Shown here: positions 7,836-17,112 of the stretch, piece by piece
Layout of the letters: every line of letters starts with the position of its first letter
Numbering within the stretch: position 1 is the stretch's first letter
From: Flavisericum labens
GTDB lineage: Bacteria; Bacteroidota; Bacteroidia; Flavobacteriales; Flavobacteriaceae
Assembly: GCF_045446075.1 (NCBI RefSeq)
Contig: NZ_JBJJBQ010000010.1
Span: 69,618-133,617, forward strand
Length of the DNA: 64,000 bases
Direction of reading: 5' to 3'
Notes under the pieces: model-generated
What the model was told of the DNA's origin: nothing
The model's input: only the letters and a program-made list of their open reading frames with translations
Databases searched by the model: none
Position numbers and translations under genes: made by a program

Positions 7836-8783
7836 TTACAGCATTTTAGCATTTTCTTCAAAAGAGAACCCGTTTAAAAAAGATTTTACGTCCATGTTTC
7901 GTTTGCCTGGCAACTTTAATTCTTTAATAACAATGTAACCTTTTGAAACTACAACCTTTAGTTCCTTTTTGGTGTGTTTTATGCTTCCTGGTTCAAAATT
8001 ATGCTCGGCACTTTCTTTTTCTGCACTATAGATTTTTATATCCAAGTGGTCATCACCATTTAATAATGTACACCATGCCGCAGGGTATGGGCTCAGTCCA
8101 CGAATATGGTTATAAATATGATCCACAGTGTTACTCCAGTCTATTTTACAATTATCCTTGTTGAGTTTATAGGCGGTTTTTATATTTTGGGTTTCAGGCT
8201 GCGGAATGGTTTCTACATTACCTTTTTCGATTAGTGTTACCGTTTTTAAAACTAAATCACTACCGATTTCCATCAGTTTATCATGAAGGCTTCCAGCATC
8301 TTCATTAGGTTCGATATTTATTTCCTCCTGAAGAATCATGTCGCCTGTATCAATTTTTTCATCAATAAAGAACGTGGAAACACCTGTTTTTGTTTCACCA
8401 TTAATAATAGCCCAGTTTATAGGAGCCGCACCACGGTAGTTAGGTAATAAGGAAGCATGCAAGTTGAACGTGCCATATTCGGGCATTTGCCAAACCGCTT
8501 TGGGCAACATTCTAAATGCCACCACAATTTGAAGGTTAGCCTTTAAAGATTTTAGTTCGCTTAGGAATTCTTGGTTTTTTAAGTTGGTGGGTTGTAACAC
8601 CCTTAAGTTTTGTGAAACGGCATATTTCTTTACGGCACTCTCGTTAAGTTTTCTGCCGCGTCCAGCAGGCCTGTCAGGTGCAGTTATTACACCAACGATA
8701 TTATAATGGTTTTCTACTAGCGTTTTTAATGTGGCCACAGCAAAATCTGGTGTGCCCATAAATAGTATTCTTAAATCTTTCAT
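7836..8783 (-). CDS. fmt: Methionyl-tRNA formyltransferase
   Basis: Formylates the initiator Met-tRNA using 10-formyl-THF. At 315 aa it has family length. LRILFMGTPDFAVATL opens the N-terminal formyltransferase domain. The formyl-binding motif HASLLPNYRGAAPINWAI and the downstream Asp in EKIDTGDMI carry the catalytic Asn/His/Asp set. The C-terminal OB-like domain ends NGFSFEENAKML. It is the last gene of a likely - strand operon (AAA_28 NTPase, recQ, fmt), 44 nt after recQ. Confidence 0.95.
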   Translation of the reverse strand: MKDLRILFMGTPDFAVATLKTLVENHYNIVGVITAPDRPAGRGRKLNESAVKKYAVSQNLRVLQPTNLKNQEFLSELKSLKANLQIVVAFRMLPKAVWQMPEYGTFNLHASLLPNYRGAAPINWAIINGETKTGVSTFFIDEKIDTGDMILQEEINIEPNEDAGSLHDKLMEIGSDLVLKTVTLIEKGNVETIPQPETQNIKTAYKLNKDNCKIDWSNTVDHIYNHIRGLSPYPAAWCTLLNGDDHLDIKIYSAEKESAEHNFEPGSIKHTKKELKVVVSKGYIVIKELKLPGKRNMDVKSFLNGFSFEENAKML

Positions 8784-8827
8784 TTATTATAAATGTAGGT
8801 TGTGCATTTTTGTAAAATCGTCATTAT

Positions 8828-10732
8828 TTATAAATGACTTAATTTATATGTATTTGTTGGTGTAATAGTAACAATTTGATGCTCCAATAACAACTTTAAT
8901 ACGGTTTTTAGTTCGGTTTGGGTACAGTCCAATTGGGTTAAAAGGTTCCTAGAAGATTGGTCTCCCAATTCAAGAATTTTAATGATACTCTTTTTTAAGG
9001 CGTTTAAATCTTTAGGTTTGTCGCTTTTTTTAGATTGAATACAAACCGAACAAATTTTGCAAGGTTGTGTGTCTTTTTCTCCAAAATACGCTAATAGCTG
9101 AACGCTTTTACAAACCGAATCGTTTTCTACATAATCAATTATCGCTTTAACTTGTTGTTGTTTCAGCTTGTTTTGCTGTTTTATTATTGAAGCGATTCTA
9201 TTTATGGTCTTTTCATCTTCACGAGGTTCTATAAAAGTGACTTGAGCATCGGTTTTGGTTAGATTCAATAAGATGATTTCATCACGTTCTAGTTGAGTTA
9301 GGCCATTTATTATGGTTGCTTGATTTACTGAAGCTTTTTCTGAAACTTTACTTAAATCGATTTTGGACGGATTGTCAAAAATTCCGCCATAAAGGCGTAA
9401 AATTGATTTTACAATAATATCTAGTCTTTTGTGTGTTCCTAGATACCTAAAAAGGGTTTGATTGGATGCTATAAACTGAACGGTAGTTTTATTTTGAAAC
9501 TGCCTTGATAAAGTAATGACACTATTCCTATCTAAAATAAGTAAGGCGTTGTAACATAAAATGATATTGAAATTATAGGTTTTGCAAAAAGTGTTGAAAT
9601 CAAAATCGAAAGTTTGATACTGGCCCTCACCGTAAGATATTTGAAAGTAGGCACACAGCTTTCTGTAAACCTGCTTTACAAAATCTACATTGGGCAAAAC
9701 ATTTAAAAACTGATTTTTAACCAATTCTTTGTCGCTATTGTTTTTTAAAATAACAGCAAAGGCTTTTTCGCCATCACGACCAGCCCTACCAGCCTCCTGA
9801 AAATAACTTTCAATACTTTCTGGCAAGCTAAAATGGATAACGGTTTTAACATCGGGCTTGTCTATGCCCATACCAAAAGCATTTGTGGCTACCATTACCT
9901 GATTTTGGTTATGCAGCCAAGATGTCATATTGGTTTCTTTCTCTGTATTTGAAAGCCCGCCATGGTAATTTGTGGCACTAATGTTTTTCGATTGTAAAAA
10001 ATGACTCAATTCAACAGTAAGCTTACGGTTTCTTACATATACAATGGAAGGTTTTTGATGTTTTTTTAAAATGGTTTCCAGCCTGTAGTGTTTATCATTT
10101 TCATTAAAAACCATATAGGCCAAATTAGGTCTTGAAAACGATTTTCTAAAGATTTTAGGGTCAATAAAATCGAGTTCATTAACAATATCCTGAACTACTT
10201 CTGGTCGCGCCGAAGCCGTTAAGGCAACCACATTAACCGTGGGCTGCAGCTGTCTTAAAATAACAATATTCTTGTATGCTGGCCTAAAATCGCTACCCCA
10301 TTGGGAGATGCAGTGGGCTTCATCAACGGCAATTAAATTAACATTCATTTGCCTTATTCTATCCTGAACCAATTCTTGTTGCAAACGTTCTGGAGAGAGG
10401 TATAAAAATTTGTAGTTTCCGTAAATACAGTTGTCTAAAAGCGTGTCTAATTGGCTATAAGAAATACCGCTGGTTATGGCCATGGCCTTAATGCCTTTGT
10501 CTTTTAAGGCTTGCACTTGGTCTTTCATTAGTGCGATTAACGGCGAAATAACAATACAAATACCTGGTTTTGCCAATGCCGGTATTTGAAAACATAATGA
10601 TTTTCCGCCACCAGTAGGCATAAGAACGAAAGTGTCTTCACCCTTTAAAACAGCCTCTATTACAGCTTCTTGATGAGGCCGGAACGAAGTGAAATTCCAA
10701 TAGCGTTCTAATATGTTTATAGGGTGTTCCAT
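8828..10732 (-). CDS. RecQ-family ATP-dependent DNA helicase
   Basis: A 3'-5' helicase for repair and recombination, 634 aa. Walker A is LMPTGGGKSLCFQ, the DEAH box VDEAHCISQWG, and motif VI QEAGRAGRDG. A zinc-binding RQC-type segment follows (C in DSVCKS, then CKICSVC, near residues 540-570). The C-terminus has a winged-helix part but no obvious HRDC domain. That makes it the shorter Bacteroidota RecQ, which often coexists with a longer paralogue elsewhere. It starts 1 nt downstream of the AAA_28 gene stop, so the two are cotranscribed. Confidence 0.92.
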   Translation of the reverse strand: MEHPINILERYWNFTSFRPHQEAVIEAVLKGEDTFVLMPTGGGKSLCFQIPALAKPGICIVISPLIALMKDQVQALKDKGIKAMAITSGISYSQLDTLLDNCIYGNYKFLYLSPERLQQELVQDRIRQMNVNLIAVDEAHCISQWGSDFRPAYKNIVILRQLQPTVNVVALTASARPEVVQDIVNELDFIDPKIFRKSFSRPNLAYMVFNENDKHYRLETILKKHQKPSIVYVRNRKLTVELSHFLQSKNISATNYHGGLSNTEKETNMTSWLHNQNQVMVATNAFGMGIDKPDVKTVIHFSLPESIESYFQEAGRAGRDGEKAFAVILKNNSDKELVKNQFLNVLPNVDFVKQVYRKLCAYFQISYGEGQYQTFDFDFNTFCKTYNFNIILCYNALLILDRNSVITLSRQFQNKTTVQFIASNQTLFRYLGTHKRLDIIVKSILRLYGGIFDNPSKIDLSKVSEKASVNQATIINGLTQLERDEIILLNLTKTDAQVTFIEPREDEKTINRIASIIKQQNKLKQQQVKAIIDYVENDSVCKSVQLLAYFGEKDTQPCKICSVCIQSKKSDKPKDLNALKKSIIKILELGDQSSRNLLTQLDCTQTELKTVLKLLLEHQIVTITPTNTYKLSHL

Positions 10733-10733
10733 T

Positions 10734-11273
10734 CTAAATTTTTACAGTATTTAAAATGAAATTGGTGCGGTTTTCAACGGTATCAAATGGTACATCTACT
10801 AAGTCATAGTCGAAACTTTTATAAGTACTTACCAAATGGGCATGAATTTTCAAGGCTTGATCAAAATTTTCATAACGTTCGTTGTCGTTGGTGTAAATCG
10901 CTCGCCACGGTTTTAAAATAAAAACCTTGTTGTACCTTGAATTTTTACAGGCCTCTATAAATTTTTCGGGATAGGTGTCTCCAATATAGTCCATATAGGC
11001 CAAGATATCTGGAATGCCCCTATCAAAGAAAACGGTCTCGTTCTTATAAAGTTCAGACTCAAAATATTGTTTTTGCCTACCTTTTAGCAATAATTCACTA
11101 AACATTAAAGGTTTGGTTAAAAACAGTTGGTCGGCACCATTTTTTTGGGCTTCCAAAGTAACCTGTCTCGAAACTTCCTCTAAACAATGGTGCCCTTGAC
11201 GTATCAAATTATTTATTAAAGTTGATTTTCCCGTTCCTGGACCTCCGGTTATGACAATTTTATGGGTGTTCAA
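10734..11273 (-). CDS. AAA_28 family P-loop NTPase
   Basis: A 179 aa single-domain protein. The P-loop GGPGTGKSTL lies at residues 10-19, and FFDRGIPD near residue 90 is the AAA_28 second motif, resembling nucleoside or thymidylate kinases. The fold suggests phosphorylation of a small substrate, but the substrate is unknown. It is the promoter-proximal gene of the recQ-fmt run and diverges from the DUF493 gene. Confidence 0.8.
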   Translation of the reverse strand: MNTHKIVITGGPGTGKSTLINNLIRQGHHCLEEVSRQVTLEAQKNGADQLFLTKPLMFSELLLKGRQKQYFESELYKNETVFFDRGIPDILAYMDYIGDTYPEKFIEACKNSRYNKVFILKPWRAIYTNDNERYENFDQALKIHAHLVSTYKSFDYDLVDVPFDTVENRTNFILNTVKI

Positions 11274-11361
11274 TTTGGCTTTATTTGTTGTAAAATTCGG
11301 AATTTAACTGTTATAAAAAAAATAGAAAGTAAACCGTATATTTGCCGTCTAATATAATGTT

Positions 11362-11655
11362 ATGGGAACTTCTCCAAATTCAGAAGAATTTTATAAAAAA
11401 TTAAAAGGCCAATTACAAGACACTGCACTTTGGCCATCAGAGTACCTTTATAAGTTTATTGTGATTTCCGATAAGGAAAAAATCAAGAAAATAGAGGACC
11501 TTTTTGATAATTTGGGTGCTGTTATAAATACTAAAGAGTCAAAAAACGGTAAATATACTAGCGTTTCAATAAATGTTAGAATGAAAAATCCAGACGCAGT
11601 AATTGAAAAGTATAAAGTAGTTGCAGAAAAAGTTGAAGGTGTCATAAGTCTTTAA
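11362..11655 (+). CDS. DUF493 family protein (YbeD-like)
   Basis: A 97 aa protein with a ferredoxin-like ACT-related fold. LYKFIVISDKEKIKKIEDLF and GKYTSVSINVRMKNPDAV are typical. Family members are small soluble proteins of unclear function, and E. coli YbeD lies near lipB. A TATATTTG -7-like element at 11337-11344 lies 18 nt before the ATG. The next gene is DUF4290. Confidence 0.85.
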   Translation: MGTSPNSEEFYKKLKGQLQDTALWPSEYLYKFIVISDKEKIKKIEDLFDNLGAVINTKESKNGKYTSVSINVRMKNPDAVIEKYKVVAEKVEGVISL

Positions 11656-11720
11656 TAATTTTTTGTATTTTGCGATTGCATAAAAACTACGTGCAAAAAT
11701 TTTAAAACTTCACATTTATT

Positions 11721-12362
11721 TTGATAGATAACCTAGAATACAATACAGAGCGTGAACATTTAATCATTCCAGAATACGGACGCCACCTGCAAAAAATGAT
11801 TAACCATGCTAAAACCTTTGAAAGCAAAGAGGAACGTAACAAAGTGGCAAAGGCCATTATTGCGGTGATGGGTAATATGCAACCGCACTTAAGGGATGTT
11901 GCCGACTTTCAGCACAAACTTTGGGACCAACTCTTTATTATGTCTAATTTTGAGTTAGATGTAGATTCACCTTATGAAAAGCCCACCAAAGAGCTTTTTG
12001 AGGAGCGGCCAGAACCTTTAAAATATCCTCAAAACCATCCTAAATACCGTTTTTATGGAAACAACATCAAAACGATGATAGATGTGGCCAATACTTGGGA
12101 AGAAGGCGAATTAAAAGAGGCTTTGATTTATACCATTGCCAACCATATGAAAAAGTGCTTTTTAAACTGGAACAAAGACACGGTTGAGGATGATGTAATT
12201 TACGATCACCTGTTTGAGCTTTCAGGAGGAAAAATCAACTTGAAAAATTCAGAAGAAGACTTATCAGATGCATCGAGTTTAATGCGTTCTAAAAATAAAT
12301 ATTCAAATACAAAAAAAAGCCATCACAAAAAAGGAGGTAATCGTCAACGTAAGCGTTACTAA
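11721..12362 (+). CDS. DUF4290 domain protein
   Basis: A 213 aa protein restricted to Bacteroidota. LEYNTEREHLIIPEYGRHLQKMI is the family N-terminus. It starts at TTG 11721; no ATG is available upstream in frame, and an ATG start would remove the conserved beginning. The C-terminal 40 residues are basic (KKSHHKKGGNRQRKRY), which suggests nucleic-acid or membrane-surface binding. It ends 5 nt before murA, and this linkage hints at a cell-envelope connection (inference). Confidence 0.85.
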   Translation: MIDNLEYNTEREHLIIPEYGRHLQKMINHAKTFESKEERNKVAKAIIAVMGNMQPHLRDVADFQHKLWDQLFIMSNFELDVDSPYEKPTKELFEERPEPLKYPQNHPKYRFYGNNIKTMIDVANTWEEGELKEALIYTIANHMKKCFLNWNKDTVEDDVIYDHLFELSGGKINLKNSEEDLSDASSLMRSKNKYSNTKKSHHKKGGNRQRKRY

Positions 12363-12367
12363 ACAAT

Positions 12368-13675
12368 ATGGGAACATTTAGAATTGAAGGAGGCCACCGA
12401 TTAAAAGGAAGTATACAGCCCCAAGGTGCAAAAAATGAAGCGCTTCAAATTTTATGCGCCGTTTTACTGACTCCAGAAAGAATTACAATCCACAACATTC
12501 CAGATATAGTTGATGTTAATAAGCTTATCGACTTATTGAAAAAACTGGGTGTAAAAATTGAAAAATTAAATAAAGGCTCTTATACATTTCAGGCTGATGA
12601 TGTCAATTTGAAATATTTAGAATCCAATCAGTTTAAAATTGATGGCCGTGGTTTACGAGGCTCAATCATGATTGTAGGGCCGCTTTTGGCACGTTTTGGT
12701 AAAGGTTATATACCTAAACCGGGTGGCGATAAAATTGGTCGCCGCAGACTAGACACCCATTTTGAAGGACTAATAAAACTAGGAGCCAAATTTGGCTATA
12801 GCCGTGAAGAACAATTTTATGGGGTTGAAGCCAAAAAATTAAAAGGCACATACATGCTTCTTGAAGAAGCATCGGTAACCGGTACCGCCAACATTTTAAT
12901 GGCTGCGGTTTTGGCTGAAGGTCAAACCACCATTTATAATGCGGCTTGCGAGCCCTATTTACAGCAATTGTGTAAAATGCTGAATAGAATGGGGGCGAAG
13001 ATAAGTGGCGTTGGGTCTAATATGTTGATTATTGATGGTGTTGACAGCTTGGGTGGAACTGAACACACCATGCTTCCGGACATGATTGAGATTGGCAGTT
13101 GGATTGGTTTGGCAGCGATGACAAAAAGTGAACTGACTATTACTAACGTCTCTTGGGATGACTTAGGACTAATTCCTGAAACTTTCAGAAAATTGGGGAT
13201 TACTGTTGAGCGCCAAGGCGACGATATCCATATTCCAGCACATACCGATGGCTACGAAATACAGAGTTTTATCGATGGTTCTATTTTAACCATTTCTGAT
13301 GCCCCATGGCCTGGGTTTACGCCAGATTTATTAAGTATTATTTTGGTTGTAGCTACACAGGCTAGAGGAAGTGTTCTTGTGCATCAAAAAATGTTTGAAA
13401 GTCGTTTGTTCTTTGTGGATAAACTGATTGATATGGGGGCGAAAATTATTCTATGTGATCCGCATCGTGCCACTGTTATTGGTCATGATTACAAATCGAC
13501 TTTAAAGGCAACTACTATGACATCGCCAGATATTCGTGCGGGGGTGTCCCTTTTAATTGCTGCACTTTCGGCAAAAGGCACATCAACCATTCAAAACATA
13601 GAACAGATTGATCGTGGCTATGAAAACATTGATGAACGTTTAAGGGCTATAGGAGCAAAAATTGAACGGATTTAA
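12368..13675 (+). CDS. murA: UDP-N-acetylglucosamine 1-carboxyvinyltransferase (Asp-type)
   Basis: The first committed step of peptidoglycan synthesis: it transfers enolpyruvate from PEP to UDP-GlcNAc. At 435 aa it has standard length. KNEALQILCAVLL (23-35) carries the conserved Lys/Asn. The loop PGGDKIGRRRLDTHFEG has Asp121 where most enzymes have the fosfomycin-binding Cys (Cys115 in E. coli). This substitution, also known in Bacteroidota and Chlamydia, is compatible with activity and predicts fosfomycin insensitivity. It follows DUF4290 by 5 nt. Confidence 0.95.
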   Translation: MGTFRIEGGHRLKGSIQPQGAKNEALQILCAVLLTPERITIHNIPDIVDVNKLIDLLKKLGVKIEKLNKGSYTFQADDVNLKYLESNQFKIDGRGLRGSIMIVGPLLARFGKGYIPKPGGDKIGRRRLDTHFEGLIKLGAKFGYSREEQFYGVEAKKLKGTYMLLEEASVTGTANILMAAVLAEGQTTIYNAACEPYLQQLCKMLNRMGAKISGVGSNMLIIDGVDSLGGTEHTMLPDMIEIGSWIGLAAMTKSELTITNVSWDDLGLIPETFRKLGITVERQGDDIHIPAHTDGYEIQSFIDGSILTISDAPWPGFTPDLLSIILVVATQARGSVLVHQKMFESRLFFVDKLIDMGAKIILCDPHRATVIGHDYKSTLKATTMTSPDIRAGVSLLIAALSAKGTSTIQNIEQIDRGYENIDERLRAIGAKIERI

Positions 13676-14019
13676 GCTTGTCTAGGATGATTTAAAATAA
13701 GAGTACTATCTTAATTTGACTTAAGGGCGTCGTTGTATTTTTGAAAACGTTCTGGTTTTTATGATTCAAAAAGTCCCCTAGGATTGAGATTGAAATATAG
13801 AGGTTTTGATATTTTTATATCTCAATTCTAATGTCTTCTCATGCTTTTTGAATTAAGATGCTTGAAAAAGAGGGTTTTCAATGAAGCAGTATCACAACAT
13901 TGAAGTGGTTTGTTAATTATCTATTTGATATCCAGCAAATAAATTCAGTGATGTTCTTCGTTGAAAACAACACGCACTTTTACTTATTTTTATCACTTGA
14001 TGTTAAATCATAAAATTGG
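13676..14019. other. Intergenic region without recognised feature
   Basis: 344 bp between the convergent murA and M1 peptidase genes. I see no convincing ORF, tRNA or clean terminator hairpin. Two partial matches to a CTTTTTGAAT/ATTCAAAAAG motif (near 13762 and 13843) are too short to interpret. Confidence 0.5.
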
Positions 14020-16248
14020 TCATTTTTTTTCTTTAAACGTATCAAATTCAGATTTGCTATCGGCCTTTGGATAACTATTGTTAGCTGTATTGGTGTCTGC
14101 AAGCTCAAAATTAGGGTCTAAATTAATCTTTGAAACTTCTTTGCTTTTTACAAAGGTTTCTTTTATTTCATACTCGTTTCTACGCCATACTTGGGCAGAT
14201 AGAGTTTCTATTTCATTGGTGCCATCCGTAAAAACCCATTCTATGGTAACGGGCATTACCAAACCACCCATGTTCCTTATGGTAAGTTCGTAAATATTTT
14301 TTCCATAAAGTTGCTTTCTAACTTCTTCGTCGTCTAAACGAGATAAAAATTGCCCATAACCTTTGTCAGGTGTATCTATTACGGTTATTATTTCTGGACC
14401 GTTAGAAAAACTATCAGTTAAGGTCTTGGTATTTTTGTCATTCGTTTGAATTTTCAATTGAGAATAGGCCTTTTTGTCTTCAATGTTAGTGTCTTTCTCA
14501 AAAATCTTAAACCATTTTACGTTACTTAACTCCATATCAACATGGTCGGTGGTGAAAAACCATCCTCTAAAAAACCAATCTAGGTCAGTAGCTGTGGCAT
14601 CTTCCAAGGTTCTAAAGAAATCGGCAGGGTTAGGGTGTTTATATTTCCATCGATTGGCATATTCTCTAAAAGCCTCGTCAAACAGTTCTTTTCCAATAAT
14701 GGAATTGCGGAGCATTTGAAAGCCAACAGTAGGCTTTGCGTAAAAATTCATTCCAAATTGGTTAAGCAGTTCATTGTCTGAAACGGTCATAATGGGGCGC
14801 AGAATACTTTTGTCTCCGCTCATAAATGGAACAATGGTTTTAGGAGAATAGCTATTAAAATTAGGGTAGCGTTCGGCAATAGTTCTTTGGTGCAAAAAGG
14901 TGTTGAGGCCTTCATCCATCCACATCCACTTGCGCTCGTCTGAACTTACAATCATAGGGAACCAATTGTGTCCCACTTCGTGTATAATGGTGCTAATCAT
15001 ACCTTGTTTTGCCGCATCACTAATTTTACCGTTTATGGGTCTGCCACCATTAAAGCTAATCATGGGGAATTCTATTCCAACATTCGATGTATTAACCGAA
15101 ATACATACTGGATAAGGGTAGTCAAAAGTGGCTTCAGAGTAAACTTCTAATGCATGCTTTATGGCTTTTGTAGATTCTTGCTGCCAAACGGGTAAACCTT
15201 CCTTTGGATAGAATGACATAGCCATAACTGCATTGGTAGGAAGTTTTACAGCTTGGGCATCCCATAAGAATTTTCTGGAAGATGCAAATGCAAAATCTCG
15301 AACATTTTCAGCTTTAAATTTCCAGGTTTTTTGTTTTGACGTTTTTTGGTTTTCATTGGCAATGGCTTCTTCTTTTGTGACAATCATCACAGGTTTATCA
15401 AAGGATGCTCTTGCCAATTTCAACCGCTTTTGTTGAGCTTTTGTTAATACAGATTCGCTGTTTTGAAGCGCTCCGGTAGATGCGACGATGTGGTCTTCAG
15501 GAACCGTGATTTCCACTTCGTAATCACCAAATTCAAGTGCAAATTCGCCCAATCTTTGGAACTGCTGGTTTTGCCAGCCTTCGGTATCGTTGTAAACGGC
15601 CATTCTGGGAAACCAGTGCGCTATTAAGTAAACGGTATTGTCGTCTTCCGGAAAATATTCATAACCTTCCCTAGATAACAAAAATAAGCTTCTATCGGTA
15701 ATGGGATATGACCATGAAATAGATAAAACAGTCGATTTTCCAGATTTTAGCGGTTCGTTTAGTTTTACTTTCATCATGGTATTGTTTACCATGGTTTTTA
15801 AGTTGTTCGCATTGCTGTCTTTTACATATTTAATTGAATAGCCAGCTGGGAAATCAAGAGCTCTGGTAAGAAACTGCATTTTTCTTGTGGTCATGCCGTT
15901 TTTTATACTGTTGCTAATGTCACCGAAATCTTCATTGCCTTTTTCGTTGACGTTTTGTTCGAGCTGCAACCAAACATAGCTTAAGTTGTCTGGTGAATTA
16001 TTGTAATAGGTAATCGTTTCTTCACCTGTAATGGTGTTATTGTTTTCGTTTAAAGTCGCTTTTATTTTATAATCTGCACGTTGCTGCCAATAATCTTTTC
16101 CAGGAGCACCACTAGCCGTCCTATAGGTATTAGGTGGGGCAATTAAACGGTCGATGGGTTCAAATTTACCCTGCCATGGCTCGTTCTGTGCACTCAGATA
16201 AGAAAAAGAAAATGCAAACACGACCACACACTGAAGTATTCGTATCAT
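14020..16248 (-). CDS. M1 family metallopeptidase, secreted
   Basis: A zinc aminopeptidase of the gluzincin type, 742 aa. The signal peptide is MIRILQCVVVFAFSFSYLSAQ. The zinc site HEVGH lies near residues 423-427, and the third ligand comes 18 residues later in MDEGLNTF. Substrate motif GxMEN is not obvious; the equivalent strand reads GIEFPMISFNG. It is predicted to act in the periplasm or at the outer surface on peptides. The C-terminal 150 residues look like beta-sandwich material. Its ATG lies about 210 bp from the divergent ppa gene. Confidence 0.9.
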   Translation of the reverse strand: MIRILQCVVVFAFSFSYLSAQNEPWQGKFEPIDRLIAPPNTYRTASGAPGKDYWQQRADYKIKATLNENNNTITGEETITYYNNSPDNLSYVWLQLEQNVNEKGNEDFGDISNSIKNGMTTRKMQFLTRALDFPAGYSIKYVKDSNANNLKTMVNNTMMKVKLNEPLKSGKSTVLSISWSYPITDRSLFLLSREGYEYFPEDDNTVYLIAHWFPRMAVYNDTEGWQNQQFQRLGEFALEFGDYEVEITVPEDHIVASTGALQNSESVLTKAQQKRLKLARASFDKPVMIVTKEEAIANENQKTSKQKTWKFKAENVRDFAFASSRKFLWDAQAVKLPTNAVMAMSFYPKEGLPVWQQESTKAIKHALEVYSEATFDYPYPVCISVNTSNVGIEFPMISFNGGRPINGKISDAAKQGMISTIIHEVGHNWFPMIVSSDERKWMWMDEGLNTFLHQRTIAERYPNFNSYSPKTIVPFMSGDKSILRPIMTVSDNELLNQFGMNFYAKPTVGFQMLRNSIIGKELFDEAFREYANRWKYKHPNPADFFRTLEDATATDLDWFFRGWFFTTDHVDMELSNVKWFKIFEKDTNIEDKKAYSQLKIQTNDKNTKTLTDSFSNGPEIITVIDTPDKGYGQFLSRLDDEEVRKQLYGKNIYELTIRNMGGLVMPVTIEWVFTDGTNEIETLSAQVWRRNEYEIKETFVKSKEVSKINLDPNFELADTNTANNSYPKADSKSEFDTFKEKK

Positions 16249-16371
16249 TATTATTTATTTGAATTAGTCAACTACAATATAGGAAATATTAAAGGACTTT
16301 ATGAAAAAATAACATTTAGGTTAAGTCATGTTGATGATTACTTAAAAAACTTATAAAACCATTCGTTTTAG

Positions 16372-16402
16372 TTGCTTTAAGGATATGCGTTCTTTACATT
16401 TG
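16372..16402 (+). promoter_or_regulatory. Promoter of ppa
   Basis: TTG at 16372-16374, a 20-nt spacer, and TACATTTG at 16395-16402, matching the Bacteroidota -33/-7 consensus. It lies about 55 nt before the chosen ATG. Confidence 0.65.
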
Positions 16403-16457
16403 CACCTTTAAGAATGAATCTTATTCTTCTTTTTTGAAGGATAAAAATTATGATAAA

Positions 16458-16991
16458 ATGAGCGATAAAAAGGAAAAACCAGTAACTTTTGATGTACTGA
16501 TAGAAATACCAAAAGGAAGTAGAAACAAATATGAGTATGATTTTACCTTGCACAAAATCAGGTTTGATCGTATGTTGTTTTCGTCAATGATGTATCCTGG
16601 GGATTATGGTTTTATTCCAGAAACATTGGCTTTAGACCAAGATCCATTGGATGTTTTGGTTTTGGGTCACCAGCCAACATACCCTATGGTGGTTATGGAG
16701 GTAAGACCGATAGGCGTGTTTTACATGACCGACGAAAAAGGCCCAGATGAAAAAGTAATATGTGTACCTGTTTCTGACCCAATTTGGAGTAAGAAAGGTG
16801 ATATCATGGATTTAAACCCGCACAGATTAAAGGAAATTGAGCATTTTTTTCAAGTTTACAAAGATTTAGAAAAGAAAAAAGTAGATACAGGAGGTTGGGG
16901 TAATGCAGAAGCTGCCGTTAAAATTTATCACGAATGTGTAAAGCGCTATGAAGAAAGCGAACATAAGAAAAAAAGGACCTTTACTATCTAG
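16458..16991 (+). CDS. ppa: Inorganic pyrophosphatase (family I, soluble)
   Basis: Hydrolyses PPi to drive biosynthesis, 177 aa from the ATG at 16458. A TTG at 16434 would add 8 residues with no family counterpart. Signature residues are present: EIPKGSRNKYEYD, then DYGFIPETLALDQDPLDVLVL with the metal-binding Asp residues, and HRLKEIEHFFQVYKDLEKKK. It is followed by a strong palindromic terminator and then by the membrane pyrophosphatase gene, so both PPi-consuming enzymes are adjacent but separately transcribed. Confidence 0.95.
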   Translation: MSDKKEKPVTFDVLIEIPKGSRNKYEYDFTLHKIRFDRMLFSSMMYPGDYGFIPETLALDQDPLDVLVLGHQPTYPMVVMEVRPIGVFYMTDEKGPDEKVICVPVSDPIWSKKGDIMDLNPHRLKEIEHFFQVYKDLEKKKVDTGGWGNAEAAVKIYHECVKRYEESEHKKKRTFTI

Positions 16992-17024
16992 ATTATCATA
17001 TTCATAAAAAATTAAAATTATATT

Positions 17025-17057
17025 AAGCCATCTTAAATTTAAGATGGCTTTTTTTAT
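17025..17057 (+). terminator. Terminator after ppa
   Basis: A 26-nt perfect palindrome (17025-17050, AAGCCATCTTAAA and its complement) followed by a run of T. It separates ppa from hppA. Confidence 0.85.
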
Positions 17058-17112
17058 CACTTATATTTTTCTATTTTTAGCCCCATTAAAAATATAAACC
17101 AACTAATGTAAT

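Noticed and set aside
16434..16457. TTG start of ppa
   Set aside because: Adds eight residues before the conserved N-terminus, while ATG 16458 gives the standard length.
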